The notes beneath the pieces were generated by a model that was given only the letters and a program-made list of their open reading frames with translations, was not told the origin of the DNA and made no database searches. From Asticcacaulis benevestitus DSM 16100 = ATCC BAA-896 (lineage in GTDB: Bacteria; Pseudomonadota; Alphaproteobacteria; Caulobacterales; Caulobacteraceae), in the NCBI RefSeq assembly GCF_000376105.1, contig NZ_AQWM01000008.1, positions 59,281 through 123,280 on the forward strand: a DNA stretch of 64,000 bases, written 5' to 3'. The first letter of the stretch is position 1; the number at the start of each line of letters is the position of its first letter. A program made the translations under genes and the position numbers. Below, piece by piece: positions 44,517 to 53,674 of this stretch.

Positions 44517-45008
44517 TTAGTCTTCTACTGTGTCAGGAACGCTGTCGGTCTGGGCCTGACGCAGAGCTTCGATGCGCTCACTCAGGGCCGGATCATTCAG
44601 TGCCAAAATCTGTGCCGCTAAAAGCCCCGCGTTCTTGGCGCCGGCCTCGCCGACCGCCAGCGTGCCGACGGGCACACCGCCCGGCATCTGCACGATCGAC
44701 AAAAGCGAATCGATGCCCTTGAGGCCATCGCGCACCGGCACCGGCACGCCCAGCACCGGCAGGGTGGTCATGGAGGCCGTCATGCCCGGCAGATGCGCAG
44801 CACCTCCGGCACCGGCGATGATCACCTTATAACCAGCGGCTTTTGCGCCGGTAGCGAATTCATAGAGCCGCTGCGGCGTGCGGTGCGCCGAGACGACGCG
44901 CGAGATATAGGAGACGCCCAACTGATCGAGCGCGGTCGCGGCGGCCTTCATCACCCCCCAGTCGGAGCGTGATCCCATTATGATGGCAACCTGCGGCGTA
45001 TCGGCCAT
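44517..45008 (-). CDS. purE: 5-(carboxyamino)imidazole ribonucleotide mutase
   Basis: 163 residues. [36 protein letters not shown] and [15 protein letters not shown] are the class I PurE active-site segments; the His in SAHRTP is the catalytic base. It converts N5-CAIR to CAIR in purine synthesis. It is the promoter-proximal gene of purE-purK. The C-terminal tail of about 15 residues is acidic. Confidence 0.95.
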   Translation of the reverse strand: MADTPQVAIIMGSRSDWGVMKAAATALDQLGVSYISRVVSAHRTPQRLYEFATGAKAAGYKVIIAGAGGAAHLPGMTASMTTLPVLGVPVPVRDGLKGIDSLLSIVQMPGGVPVGTLAVGEAGAKNAGLLAAQILALNDPALSERIEALRQAQTDSVPDTVED

Positions 45009-45295
45009 TGTGTGTCTAAGTCCTGATCTCTAAGGGGCCTTTCGGAAAGGCGCGGAGTATAGTCAGAAGCCCAGTGAGTGCAAGCCCCTCCCCTTAACCG
45101 TAAATCCTTATTATTTATCCCCGAAAAAGACCACAATTGCTCCCCATGTAGCGTAAGACGCCCCACAGGTAAGGTGTGCGTTAACTATTGATTATAAGGC
45201 CCGCCGCATTGCACAAGGCGCGCTTCCGTGCTTTCATACAGGCCTTCATGACCGCTTCGAATATAAGAAAATTTACCGGAAGCCATAAGGGCATA

Positions 45296-46204
45296 ATGGG
45301 ACTCGACTCGCACCTGTACACGACGGACGACCAGCCAGGCACCCAGCCTAGCATGATGGCCGACGCACGCGATGCGGCGGAGAAGCCTGCGCGCGCCACG
45401 ACCGCGTCGATGCAGAGCCTGCTCGCGCACTATTTTGAGACCAATCCCGATCCGGCAAGCCCCCCTCCCAGCCCCTTTCACGCCGATAATGTTTATGCGC
45501 TGAGCACTGCGCAGAGCGAGACCCGATTACCGAAGGAGGTTTTCGAGACCTCGCATGTCACTGAGGCCGCCTTTGTGCCGGTTGATGCGCCGAAAGTCTC
45601 GCCTTCTTCGCTGGTAGCGCAAGACGACTGGCCAGCCGCAGCGCGCGCCCTGATCGACTCGTTGATGCAGGATAATGAAGCGTTGCGCGAACAACTTCAC
45701 GAGCAAGCGCTTCACCTGCGAACCGCACAAGGCCAGGCCGACAGCGACGCGCTGACCCCTACCCTCAACCGCCGCGCCTTTCTGCGCGAAGTTCATCGCG
45801 CCATGGCCGATTGCCGACGTTATGGCGAGGAGGCCTGCCTGATCTATCTCGATATGGATGGTTTCAAGAGCATCAATGACGCTTACGGCCATGCCGCCGG
45901 CGATGCCGCGCTTATATATGTCGCCGAAGCGCTCAATGGCAGCGTCCGGGAAGGTGACAGCGTCGGCCGGATGGGCGGTGACGAATTCGCCATCCTGTTG
46001 CGCCACGCCGACCTGAAATCGGCGCGGATCAAGGCCATGAAGCTGGAAGCCGAACTGATGATGGGCACGTTCGAGCACGCGGGCCTCTACCTCAAGGTCG
46101 GCGGCTCGTTTGGTGTCCGCGCCTATGCCGCACAGGCCTCTGCCGAAGCCTGGGTCAGCGAGGCCGACGCCGCCATGTTCCTGGCGAAGAAAGCCGTGCG
46201 TTAA
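45296..46204 (+). CDS. Diguanylate cyclase (GGDEF domain)
   Basis: 302 residues. The N-terminal 130 residues are low-complexity and lack a recognised sensor. A coiled coil follows (DNEALREQLHEQALHLRTA). The GGDEF domain (about 145-300) has LTPTLNRRAFLREV, LIYLDMDGFKSIND and GRMGGDEFAILL. REGD lies exactly five residues before GGDEF, the position of the RxxD product-inhibition site. It makes cyclic di-GMP. The ATG at 45296 has AAGGG upstream; starts at 45188 (TTG) and 45248 are possible. It is convergent with the dGTPase gene. Confidence 0.9.
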   Translation: MGLDSHLYTTDDQPGTQPSMMADARDAAEKPARATTASMQSLLAHYFETNPDPASPPPSPFHADNVYALSTAQSETRLPKEVFETSHVTEAAFVPVDAPKVSPSSLVAQDDWPAAARALIDSLMQDNEALREQLHEQALHLRTAQGQADSDALTPTLNRRAFLREVHRAMADCRRYGEEACLIYLDMDGFKSINDAYGHAAGDAALIYVAEALNGSVREGDSVGRMGGDEFAILLRHADLKSARIKAMKLEAELMMGTFEHAGLYLKVGGSFGVRAYAAQASAEAWVSEADAAMFLAKKAVR

Positions 46205-46212
46205 CCGCCCCG

Positions 46213-47376
46213 TCAGCCGCCAATCGAAAACAAACGACGCTGTTCTTCGATGGCGAAGGCGTCGGTCATGCCGGCGATGTAGTCACAGATCACCCGCGCC
46301 CGCGCCGTTTCCGTATCCTTCGAACACACGCGCTGGAACCATTCGGTCGGCAGAGTGTCCGGCTCAGTCATAAATAGGTTGAACATCTCATTGAGCGTGC
46401 GCTTGGCGTGGCTGCGCGTGCGATTGAGCCTGTAATGCTTGTACATGCGCTCAAAAAGAAAGCCGCGCAGACGCGACAGGTCGTCATAAACCGATTTGGA
46501 AAACGCCACCATTGGGCGCTTTGCCACGCGAACATCCTCGTCCGTCACGATATCATCCGCTTTCAGACGGCGCTCCGTCTCCGTCAGCACATCGCTCATC
46601 ATCGTACCGATCATCCGGCGCACACCTTCGAGCCGTAACATTCGGCTGTCGATGGTGGGCCAGTCCTTCTGCACCGAAGCCAGCGCCGGGCCGATCAGCG
46701 GCACCTGCATCAGGTCATCGATGCTGAAAAGCTCAGCGCGCAAACCGTCATCGACATCGTGATTGTTATAGGCGATGTCGTCGGCAATGGCGGCGCACTG
46801 AGCCTCCATTGAGGCGAAGGTGTCAGTGCGCAGATCCCACTGGGCGTTGAAATCAACGATGGATTTCCACGATGGCTCCTGCATGTGGTGGCTGACCGGG
46901 CCATTGTGCTTGATGATGCCTTCGAGGGTTTCCCATGTCAGGTTAAGGCCATCGAAGGCCGGATAACGCACTTCAAGGCGCGTGATAACGCGGAAGGTCT
47001 GGACATTGTGATCGAAGCCGCCCCACGGCGCCATGCTGGCGTGGAGTTGATCCTCGCCGGCGTGACCGAAGGGCGGATGCCCCAGATCGTGTGACAAGGC
47101 GATGGTTTCGGCAAGGTCTTCGTCAAGCGCCAGAGAATGGGCCAGAGAGCGGGCGATCTGCGCCACTTCGAGCGAATGGGTCAGGCGGGTGCGGAAATAG
47201 TCGCCTTCATTGGCCACAAAAACCTGCGTCTTGCCTTTCAGACGACGAAAAGCAGTCGAATGGATGATGCGGTCGCGATCGCGGGCATAGGCCGTGCGCG
47301 TCGGGGACTCCAGTTCCGGATGCAGCCGGCCGAGGCTCTTGTCGACATTGGAAGCAAAGCTGGCCAAGGGTTTCAT
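46213..47376 (-). CDS. Deoxyguanosinetriphosphate triphosphohydrolase-like protein
   Basis: 387 residues. HD-domain dNTPase: [38 protein letters not shown] and [15 protein letters not shown] carry the metal-binding His and HD residues. [10 protein letters not shown] follows. Family members remove triphosphate from dNTPs and help control the dNTP pool. The ATG at 47376 is preferred to an in-frame TTG six codons earlier because GAAAGA lies upstream. It is divergent from the Fe-S carrier gene. Confidence 0.92.
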   Translation of the reverse strand: MKPLASFASNVDKSLGRLHPELESPTRTAYARDRDRIIHSTAFRRLKGKTQVFVANEGDYFRTRLTHSLEVAQIARSLAHSLALDEDLAETIALSHDLGHPPFGHAGEDQLHASMAPWGGFDHNVQTFRVITRLEVRYPAFDGLNLTWETLEGIIKHNGPVSHHMQEPSWKSIVDFNAQWDLRTDTFASMEAQCAAIADDIAYNNHDVDDGLRAELFSIDDLMQVPLIGPALASVQKDWPTIDSRMLRLEGVRRMIGTMMSDVLTETERRLKADDIVTDEDVRVAKRPMVAFSKSVYDDLSRLRGFLFERMYKHYRLNRTRSHAKRTLNEMFNLFMTEPDTLPTEWFQRVCSKDTETARARVICDYIAGMTDAFAIEEQRRLFSIGG

Positions 47377-47488
47377 CGTCGGTCTTTCTTTCAATTCACC
47401 CCCTTGGCTAAACTGATTTTCCTAAAAAATCCGCTCTTTTTCTAGGTAAGGGGCTGATTTTCTCGGCAAATGCGCCCATATTCACGGC

Positions 47489-47818
47489 ATGAGCCACAAT
47501 ATCTCCCTCACCGCCTCCGCCGCGAAACACCTGAACGCCCTGAGCCAGGAAGCCGGCCACCCTGTCATGCTGCGCGTGCTGGTCGAAGGCGGCGGATGTT
47601 CGGGCTTCCAGTATGTGCTCGATCTGACCGATACGGCCAATCCCGATGAAAGCGCCATCAGCTATGATGGTGCCACCGCCTTGGTCGATGAGATTTCGGC
47701 GCCTTTGATGGCTGGCTCGATCATTGATTATGTCGAGGAACTGGTCGGTTCGCAGTTCAAGATCCTCAATCCTCTGGCGGTCGCTTCCTGCGGTTGCGGT
47801 ACGAGCTTCGCGCTTTAA
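47489..47818 (+). CDS. A-type iron-sulfur carrier protein (ErpA/IscA-like)
   Basis: 109 residues. Three cysteines, Cys37 in EGGGCSGF and Cys101/Cys103 in ASCGCGTSF, are the cluster ligands of A-type carriers. FKILNPLAVA matches the ErpA side of the family more closely than IscA. It delivers Fe-S clusters to apo-proteins. It stands next to xthA and is not in an isc/suf operon. Confidence 0.9.
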   Translation: MSHNISLTASAAKHLNALSQEAGHPVMLRVLVEGGGCSGFQYVLDLTDTANPDESAISYDGATALVDEISAPLMAGSIIDYVEELVGSQFKILNPLAVASCGCGTSFAL

Positions 47819-47859
47819 GAGCCTTGCCCGAATCCGACGGCCATTCTAAAACTGTCGGC

Positions 47860-48669
47860 ATGAAAATAGCCACCTGGAATGTCAACTCCGTCAATGCCCG
47901 CCTGCCGCTTCTGCTGGAGTGGTTTCACGCCGTCCAGCCCGATGTCTGCGGTCTGCAGGAAATCAAATGCATCGATGAGAAATTCCCTGTCGAAGCCTTT
48001 GAATCACTTGGCTATAATTGCGCCGTCCATGGCCAGAAATCCTATAACGGCGTCGCTATCCTTTCGAAATATCCGATCAGTGATGTCCGAAAGGGTCTGG
48101 ACGACGAAGAGGATGATCACGCGCGCTATATCGAGGCCGTAATCGAGGCACCGAAGCCTGTGCGTTTCGGCTGCCTCTATCTGCCGAACGGCAACCCCAT
48201 CGCCACCGACAAATATGCTTACAAGCTGCGGTGGCTGGAGCGTCTGCGCGCCCGCGCTGAGTATCTTCTGACGCTTGAGGAAATGACCATTTTAGCCGGT
48301 GATTTCAATATTATACCGACAAAAGATGATCTATGGAAAGAAGCGCCCTGGCTCAATGACGCCCTCTATCAGCCGGCCGTGCGCCACGCCTATCAGGGCC
48401 TGAAAAACCTGGGTTATACTGATGCTTTCGAAGCCCAATTAAACGTTTCTGGGACGCCCGAGGGCAACCGCTATACGTTCTGGGACTATCAGGCCGGCGC
48501 CTGGCCGAAAAATGAAGGCATCCGCATCGACCATCACCTGCTGTCGCCGCAGGCCGCCGACCGCCTGTTTGATCTGGTCATCCACAAGGATGCACGCGGC
48601 ATGACGCACGATGAGGCTAAACCGTCCGATCACGTGCCCGTTGTCGTTGAATTAACAACAAAATCTTAA
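47860..48669 (+). CDS. xthA: Exodeoxyribonuclease III
   Basis: 269 residues. MKIATWNVNSVNAR (Asn7), LQEIK (Glu34), YNGVAILSK, AGDFNI and the C-terminal PSDHVPVVVEL (catalytic Asp-His pair) are the exonuclease-endonuclease-phosphatase motifs of XthA. It cleaves at abasic sites and removes 3' blocks in base-excision repair. The start at 47860 fits homologues exactly; the ribosome site is weak, and the gene begins 41 bases after the Fe-S carrier stop. Confidence 0.94.
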   Translation: MKIATWNVNSVNARLPLLLEWFHAVQPDVCGLQEIKCIDEKFPVEAFESLGYNCAVHGQKSYNGVAILSKYPISDVRKGLDDEEDDHARYIEAVIEAPKPVRFGCLYLPNGNPIATDKYAYKLRWLERLRARAEYLLTLEEMTILAGDFNIIPTKDDLWKEAPWLNDALYQPAVRHAYQGLKNLGYTDAFEAQLNVSGTPEGNRYTFWDYQAGAWPKNEGIRIDHHLLSPQAADRLFDLVIHKDARGMTHDEAKPSDHVPVVVELTTKS

Positions 48670-48721
48670 CCGTCGGCAACCATACTAAGGGTTCATTAGC
48701 TATAATCAGGCGTGATCTCCT

Positions 48722-49387
48722 ATGGCCCATGCCGCACGTATCCTTTTGTATTTCCTCTTTGCCGGCATCGGGCTAACCCTGATCGCCTCCGGGCTGATGT
48801 GGTGGTTCGAGGCCTCGCGCCGCCTTGCCCGCGCGCTGAATGCCGCTCTCGGCAAGGTCGCCGATGCCATCATCTATGACTTGGGCGGACAGAAAGCGGC
48901 TGGTCTCGACTTCACCAACGGCGATCTGGCCATCATGTGGAAGACCGGCGCGCAAGGCCTGGTTTTCGCGTTCGACGAGATTGAAGGCGCCGAGCTGATC
49001 GTCGATGAGCGCGTCGTCGCACGGGCGCAAAAGGGTGAAAGCCGCAAGGTCCTCAACGAGACCCACGCTCAGGCCTCGAAGGTTACGCTGCGCCTGATGT
49101 TCGATGATGTGCAGACGCCGGAATTTGAACTCAACCTCTACGGCGACATCAGCCACAATCCGGTCCACGCCAAGACGGCGGCGGAAGCCGTGCGGATCGG
49201 TCGCAAATGGCTGTCGCATATCGATGCGGTGATAAAGCGGATGCCTGGCCCCTCGCCCTACCCTCCGGAAGAGACCGAGGTGGCCATAGCACACGAGGCG
49301 CCCAAACGCGCGACCAAGGCGCCGACAATTCCCCCGCCATGGGATGACGATGACCAAAACGACACTTACGACAACGAAAAGTACTAA
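48722..49387 (+). CDS. Membrane-anchored protein of unknown function, paralogue 1
   Basis: 221 residues. One N-terminal helix (ILLYFLFAGIGLTLIASGLMWWF) is followed by a soluble domain with VTLRLMFDDVQTPEFELNLYGD and a C-terminal RKWLSHIDAVIKR. The tail is Pro/Asp-rich. The same domain core and anchor layout occur in the next gene, so they are paralogues. No family name is known to me. It could be a cell-envelope regulatory protein; that is a guess from topology only. Confidence 0.72.
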   Translation: MAHAARILLYFLFAGIGLTLIASGLMWWFEASRRLARALNAALGKVADAIIYDLGGQKAAGLDFTNGDLAIMWKTGAQGLVFAFDEIEGAELIVDERVVARAQKGESRKVLNETHAQASKVTLRLMFDDVQTPEFELNLYGDISHNPVHAKTAAEAVRIGRKWLSHIDAVIKRMPGPSPYPPEETEVAIAHEAPKRATKAPTIPPPWDDDDQNDTYDNEKY

Positions 49388-49453
49388 GTCGGGCGCTTAA
49401 GCCTTAACGCCATCCGGAAATCGTGGTTAACTTCCCATTCGTACTTTTGAACA

Positions 49454-50197
49454 TTGCCCCGGGTTTCCGCCTTGCCGACCTACCTGCCGACAATCATCAT
49501 TCTCTCCGCAGCAGCGCTAGCCATACTGCTTGTGCTGTATCGCATCTACGATTCGCGTGTCGAGCAGCCGAAAAAACTGGAAGACGAATTGCGCGAAGGC
49601 CTGACCGATCCGGATGGTCGCACGTACAAGGCCGACGTTGTGGCTCTGGAGCCTGTGCGCAAGGCCGCCGCCGCCAGTTCCTATGATGGCAACCGCGTCA
49701 TCATCGTACGAAATTTCGGCAAGATCCCGCAAAAGCCCTACACCATGCACGACCTGCTCGGCATCGAAATCTTCGTTGACGATCGCATCATCGGCCGCGT
49801 ACTGCGTTCAGGTCCGCACAAAATGCTTGATGATATCGCGCCGGTGGTCAACCGCGTCACCATGCGCCTGATCTTCGACGATCCGGCCGATCCGGATTTC
49901 GAACTGGTGCTTTGGGACCCGCATGACAACCTGACCGCCCGCGCCGAAGGGCCGCGCGCCGCCATGAACAATGCGCGCAAGTGGTTTTATCATGTCGAAG
50001 CCGTCCTGCGCCGCACCGCCGCCGCACCTGCGCCGAAGGCGCCGCCAGCCAGCGCCCCGCCTCCATCACCGCCGCCTTTCATGGCAGCGACGGCAGCGCC
50101 TGTCGTCCCCCCGCCGGCAGCCACCACATCGGCGCCTTCGCCCGCCAAAAAGCCAGAAGGCGATGTGCTCAACGCGCCTATGATTCCTTATATTTAG
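49454..50197 (+). CDS. Membrane-anchored protein of unknown function, paralogue 2
   Basis: About 247 residues. The start must be a non-ATG codon: TTG at 49454 or TTG at 49472, the latter giving MPTYLPTIIILSAAALAILLV as an anchor helix. The soluble domain has VTMRLIFDDPADPDFELVLWDP and ARKWFYHVEAVLRR, matching paralogue 1. A Pro/Ala-rich tail of about 50 residues follows and ends NAPMIPYI. It lies 66 bases after paralogue 1. Confidence 0.7.
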   Translation: MPRVSALPTYLPTIIILSAAALAILLVLYRIYDSRVEQPKKLEDELREGLTDPDGRTYKADVVALEPVRKAAAASSYDGNRVIIVRNFGKIPQKPYTMHDLLGIEIFVDDRIIGRVLRSGPHKMLDDIAPVVNRVTMRLIFDDPADPDFELVLWDPHDNLTARAEGPRAAMNNARKWFYHVEAVLRRTAAAPAPKAPPASAPPPSPPPFMAATAAPVVPPPAATTSAPSPAKKPEGDVLNAPMIPYI

Positions 50198-50264
50198 CCA
50201 TCGCTTGGCCAGGCGCTCGCCGCTATGCTAATCGGAGTTTAGATTCGACGTCCCGGAGACAACC

Positions 50265-50951
50265 ATGTGGACCCTGGCACTTGCGTGCGCTTTTTTCCTC
50301 TGCATCCATCTGATGATCAGCGGCACGTCGATGAAGGAACAGATCATCGCCAAGATCGGCGGTGTGGCCTACTACATCCTGTTTTCGCTGTTCTCGATCG
50401 GCGGACTGGTGTGGATGTGCATTGCGTTTGGCATTGCGCTGGGCGATCCGATGAATGTGGTGCTGTGGAAATCCGGCCCCTTCCTGCGTATCGCCGGCCT
50501 GTTCGGCAACTTCTTCGCCTTCCTGCTGGTGATCGGCGGCCTGACCACGCCTTCCCCCACAAATCTGCTGGCCCTGCACAAGCTGCCCGACAAAAGCATC
50601 TACGGTATTGTTCGCGTATCGCGTCATCCGGTTCTGGCAGGGATCGGCGTGTGGGCCCTGACGCATATCGTCTGCAACGGCAATCTGGCGGCGTGGATCT
50701 TTTTCAGCTCTATGCTGGCCCTGTGCGCGCTTGGCGCCAACAATATTGATCGCAAGCGCCTGGCCCTGATGGGCGATGTCTATGAATCGATCAAACGCCG
50801 CACCTCGATCATCCCGTTCGTGTCGATCATTGAGGGGCGCACCGCCTTCGCCCCGGAAGAACTCGGCGTCGCCCGTATGCTGATGGCCGTGTCGTTATAC
50901 TCGGCGGTAACCGTTCTGCACGAGTTGCTTTTTACCGGTCGCGCTATCTAA
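50265..50951 (+). CDS. NnrU-family membrane protein
   Basis: 228 residues with about six hydrophobic helices. YGIVRVSRHPVLAGIGVWALTHIVCNGNLAAWIFF (key parts RHPVLAGIGVWALTH and NGNLAAW) is the NnrU core, shared with isoprenylcysteine-methyltransferase-like proteins. NnrU was first linked to nitrite/NO metabolism, and a 15-cis-zeta-carotene isomerase relative exists; the role here is unknown. GGAG before the ATG supports the start. Confidence 0.85.
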   Translation: MWTLALACAFFLCIHLMISGTSMKEQIIAKIGGVAYYILFSLFSIGGLVWMCIAFGIALGDPMNVVLWKSGPFLRIAGLFGNFFAFLLVIGGLTTPSPTNLLALHKLPDKSIYGIVRVSRHPVLAGIGVWALTHIVCNGNLAAWIFFSSMLALCALGANNIDRKRLALMGDVYESIKRRTSIIPFVSIIEGRTAFAPEELGVARMLMAVSLYSAVTVLHELLFTGRAI

Positions 50952-51123
50952 AGGAGATATTCATACCTCGTCTGCGATAAAATTGTCATCGCGACCGCTG
51001 GCAATCTGAAACTTGGCTAATTTTTCGTTGATCTTATCACAATTGTTTGAACAAATGCGCTTAGAGTGCAGCGTATCAGGCAATGGGATCTGAAAAATTC
51101 AGGTGGGTGGGTTCGCGTCGGCT

Positions 51124-51300
51124 ATGAAGGTGTCAGCTTTCACTTTGTTGTTGTTTTTCATAGCTGTGGCGCTGGTCATGGCCAGCCTGATCGGCCATTT
51201 TTATGCCATTCCCCAATTAAGCGAATACCAGTACTGGCTAATGACCGGCGGCTTCGCCGTTCTGGCCTTCGGGATTATCTTTAAAGGCCAGTCGAACTAG
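51124..51300 (+). CDS. Small two-helix membrane protein
   Basis: 58 residues. Two hydrophobic segments, FTLLLFFIAVALVMASLIG and YWLMTGGFAVLAFGIIF, flank a short loop. No family recognised. The start is uncertain: ATG at 51124, or an in-frame GTG at 51103 inside AGGTGGGTGG. Its TAG and the TAG of the convergent oxidoreductase share the palindrome CTAG. Confidence 0.5.
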   Translation: MKVSAFTLLLFFIAVALVMASLIGHFYAIPQLSEYQYWLMTGGFAVLAFGIIFKGQSN

Positions 51301-52247
51301 CTTTCCTGATCTTCCGCTACGTCGGCATCAATAGCCAGAGCCAGACGGAGCGCCTTCAGGGCCTCATCGCCAGCGCATAGGGGCCGTTGGCGCACGCCGC
51401 GAACTGTATCCAGGAAACGGAACACACTGGTGCCGAGCGGATCCTTGGCGATATCGGCTTCGGCGAAATCAGAATTGAGGTTAAAGGGCGTCGTGTTCTC
51501 AAACTTGCGGTTCAAGAGGTCGATCACCACCTCACCGCTCGGATAAACAATGCGCATGGTCCGCTCGCGCGCTTCAGCCATGCGTGAGGCGGCAAAGGTT
51601 GCTCTCATGCCGTTTTCGAATTCGACCGAGGCCTTGACCTCATCGGCGCCCACAGCCTTATAGCCCTCATCCGTGCGATATTTCGCGCTGGTCTTAAGCC
51701 CCCCGGCCTCAACACCCGCCAGAGTAAGCGCCAGATCGAGATCGTGGATCATCAGGTCGAGCACCACCGACACATCGAGATTGCGCGTTGAGGCCGTACC
51801 GTTGCGCACGGCTTCCAACAGCAGCGGCCGCTCAGGCACATCATACAGCCCCATGGCTTCAAAGACGGCGCGTTCCTGATGGCCGCAGGCCAGGATCAGG
51901 CCCTTGGCTTTCGCCCGATCGACCATAGCCTCGCCGTCTTCGGTCGTGATGGCCAGAGGCTTTTCGCTATAGACATGCACGCCGGCCTCCAGTGCTTTCA
52001 GCGCGACCGCGGCATGGGCAAAGGCGGGCGTGGCGATGGTGACGGTATCGATGGCCGCCAGAAAGTCGGCCAGTTCATCGCCACCAAACGCCTTAACACC
52101 GTGGGGTGCGGCAGCGGCTTCGGCGCGGCTCTTCTCGAGGTCATATATGCCCACAAAGTCTACATCTGCGGCCTGCTTGTATTTATTGGTATGATAGCCG
52201 CCGAAAACGCCCGCGCCCGCCACGCCCACTCGCAAAACCTTGGCCAT
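51297..52247 (-). CDS. Gfo/Idh/MocA-family oxidoreductase
   Basis: 316 residues. The N-terminal Rossmann fold starts RVGVAGAGVFGGYHTNKY. Later landmarks are the family motif SEKPLA with its catalytic Lys, and LMIHDLDLAL with the active-site His. Members use NAD(P) to oxidise or reduce sugars and inositols, including UDP-GlcNAc 3-dehydrogenases; the substrate here is unknown. The ATG at 52247 is chosen since AAGAGG lies seven bases upstream, within the longer frame. Confidence 0.87.
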   Translation of the reverse strand: MAKVLRVGVAGAGVFGGYHTNKYKQAADVDFVGIYDLEKSRAEAAAAPHGVKAFGGDELADFLAAIDTVTIATPAFAHAAVALKALEAGVHVYSEKPLAITTEDGEAMVDRAKAKGLILACGHQERAVFEAMGLYDVPERPLLLEAVRNGTASTRNLDVSVVLDLMIHDLDLALTLAGVEAGGLKTSAKYRTDEGYKAVGADEVKASVEFENGMRATFAASRMAEARERTMRIVYPSGEVVIDLLNRKFENTTPFNLNSDFAEADIAKDPLGTSVFRFLDTVRGVRQRPLCAGDEALKALRLALAIDADVAEDQES

Positions 52248-52316
52248 AACAACCTCTTGTGCCATCGAAAACCTTATAGGCTAACTGCTTAGACCACTTT
52301 GGCGCCAAAAAGGAAT

Positions 52317-52339
52317 ACACTTTAAAAAAGATAAAGTGT
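52317..52339. promoter_or_regulatory. Perfect inverted repeat in a divergent promoter region
   Basis: ACACTTTA (52317-52324) and TAAAGTGT (52332-52339) flank AAAAAGA. No T-run follows. It lies between the oxidoreductase and the RNase H-fold gene and may be an operator. Confidence 0.4.
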
Positions 52340-52445
52340 GCAAAGCCGCGTGATCAGAGCACAAAGCGCTTTTTTGCCTCTCGCATTCGCGTTAAGAGCA
52401 TGGCGTTTATACGGCTTCTGAGGGCCGTCAGTCTGGAGACCGCCC

Positions 52446-53354
52446 GTGTCACGTCTTTTTGGTGCCTACGTCATTGTCGATTACAGCGCCGCGGAAGGCA
52501 AGAAGACCGGCGAATCCTCGGTATGGATCGGCGTGATGAAGCGCGATATCCGTTTCCGCCTGACCTATCAGTCGCACAATCCCGCCACGCGCGCCGAGGC
52601 CATCACCCTGCTGAACTCGATCCTCGCCGACCTGCACAAGCGCGGCGACCGCATCTTTTTGGGGCTCGATTTCGCGCTCGGTTTCCCGCGCGGCACGTCT
52701 GCGCGTCTGCAACTGAAGGGCGCGCCCTGGGCTGGTATGTGGGAGTTTCTGGCAAAGAATATCGTCGATAAGGCCGACAACAAGAACAACCGCTTTCAGG
52801 TGGCTGCCAAGATGAACCGCCTGATGACCAACGAAGCCTACCCCTTCTGGGGCTGCCCGAAAAGCGACTCACAGAAGTGGCTATCGACCCTCAAGCCGGA
52901 CTCGATTGGCGATTTTCCCGAATTCCGCCTGACCGAAGACCAGGCGCGTAAGCAACACAAAAAGGCGCAGGCCGCCAAGAGCCTGTGGCAGATGCACGGC
53001 GCCGGCGTCGTGGCCGGTCAAACCATGCTTGGTATCCCCGCCATCAAGGCGCTGGCGGAGGCCTTCGGTGACAAGGCCAGAATCTGGCCGTTCCAGACCG
53101 GCTTCGGTGCGCTCACCGAAGAGGCGCTCGAAGGCGTTTCCACCCTGATCGCCGAGGTTTATCCGGCCATCTATGACGGCCCGGCCGAGGCCGGCGAGGT
53201 CAAGGACGCCACCGGCGTGCGCTTAGCGGCGCAGGCCCTGGCCGAGGCTGACGATAAGGGACAACTCGCCGCCCTCTTCGCCGCACCGAAAGCCTTGAGC
53301 GAAACCGATCTCACCACCGCTTCTGAGGAAGAAGGCTGGATTCTGGGCGTTTAA
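52446..53354 (+). CDS. Uncharacterised RNase H-fold protein (DUF429-like)
   Basis: 302 residues from GTG. The start LFGAYVIVDYSAAEGKKTGESSVWIG and IFLGLDFALGFPRGTSA resemble the acidic strand ends of the RNase H-like DUF429 group; Asp in VDYSA and in GLDFALGFP would be metal ligands. Related alphaproteobacterial proteins begin with DWSAA and are often misnamed as cobalamin-synthesis proteins. No substrate is known. The end runs into a relic of a second gene. Confidence 0.65.
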   Translation: MSRLFGAYVIVDYSAAEGKKTGESSVWIGVMKRDIRFRLTYQSHNPATRAEAITLLNSILADLHKRGDRIFLGLDFALGFPRGTSARLQLKGAPWAGMWEFLAKNIVDKADNKNNRFQVAAKMNRLMTNEAYPFWGCPKSDSQKWLSTLKPDSIGDFPEFRLTEDQARKQHKKAQAAKSLWQMHGAGVVAGQTMLGIPAIKALAEAFGDKARIWPFQTGFGALTEEALEGVSTLIAEVYPAIYDGPAEAGEVKDATGVRLAAQALAEADDKGQLAALFAAPKALSETDLTTASEEEGWILGV

Positions 53355-53358
53355 GCCT

Positions 53359-53493
53359 TTCCTCTTCTGTATCCTCGCCGCCATCGCCGAAATCGTCGGC
53401 TGCTACAGCTTGCGGGTCGTGCTCAAGCTCGGAAAATCACGGCTGTGCCTGGCCGGCTCAGCCGTGATCCTGCTTGCACCAAGGCAGATTTAA
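53359..53493 (+). pseudogene. ynfA (UPF0060) relic with internal deletion
   Basis: One frame reads FLFCILAAIAEIVGCYSLRV, then VLKLGKS, then directly RLCLAGSAVILLAPRQI and a stop. The first part matches the N-terminus of YnfA/UPF0060 membrane proteins (AxxAEIxGCYxFWxWLRLGKSPLWL) and the second matches their C-terminal CLAGAAIILFAPR. About 55-60 residues between them are missing and no start codon remains. The gene is dead. It follows the RNase H-fold gene by four bases and touches a palindromic repeat. Confidence 0.8.
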
Positions 53494-53495
53494 GG

Positions 53496-53667
53496 AAAGG
53501 GAATCCACAGATATACACAGATTGGCACTGTGTGTGGATGAGCCTATGCATAACGGCACCTGAACCGAGGTGGTAATTATTCATCTTGGGCGCTTCGCCA
53601 TGAAACACTCTATGCAGTGTGCCTTATTCTAAATCTGTGTTCATCTGTGAAATCTGTGGTTTCCCCT
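53496..53667. repeat. MITE-like element with imperfect terminal inverted repeats
   Basis: The left end reads GGGAATCCACAGAT then ATACACAGATT (53499-53522). The right end, read in reverse complement, is GGGGAAACCACAGATTTC then a related ACAGATGAACACAGATT (53630-53667). GGCACTGTG (53524-53532) and its partner near 53611-53622 continue the symmetry inward. The element is about 172 bp, has no coding capacity, and is of the CCACAGAT-repeat kind found in many bacterial genomes. Confidence 0.65.
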
Positions 53668-53674
53668 ACATGAC

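Noticed and set aside
45009..45187. A small minus-strand gene upstream of purE
   Set aside because: The 62-codon frame overlaps the purE start and has no ribosome site or recognisable features.
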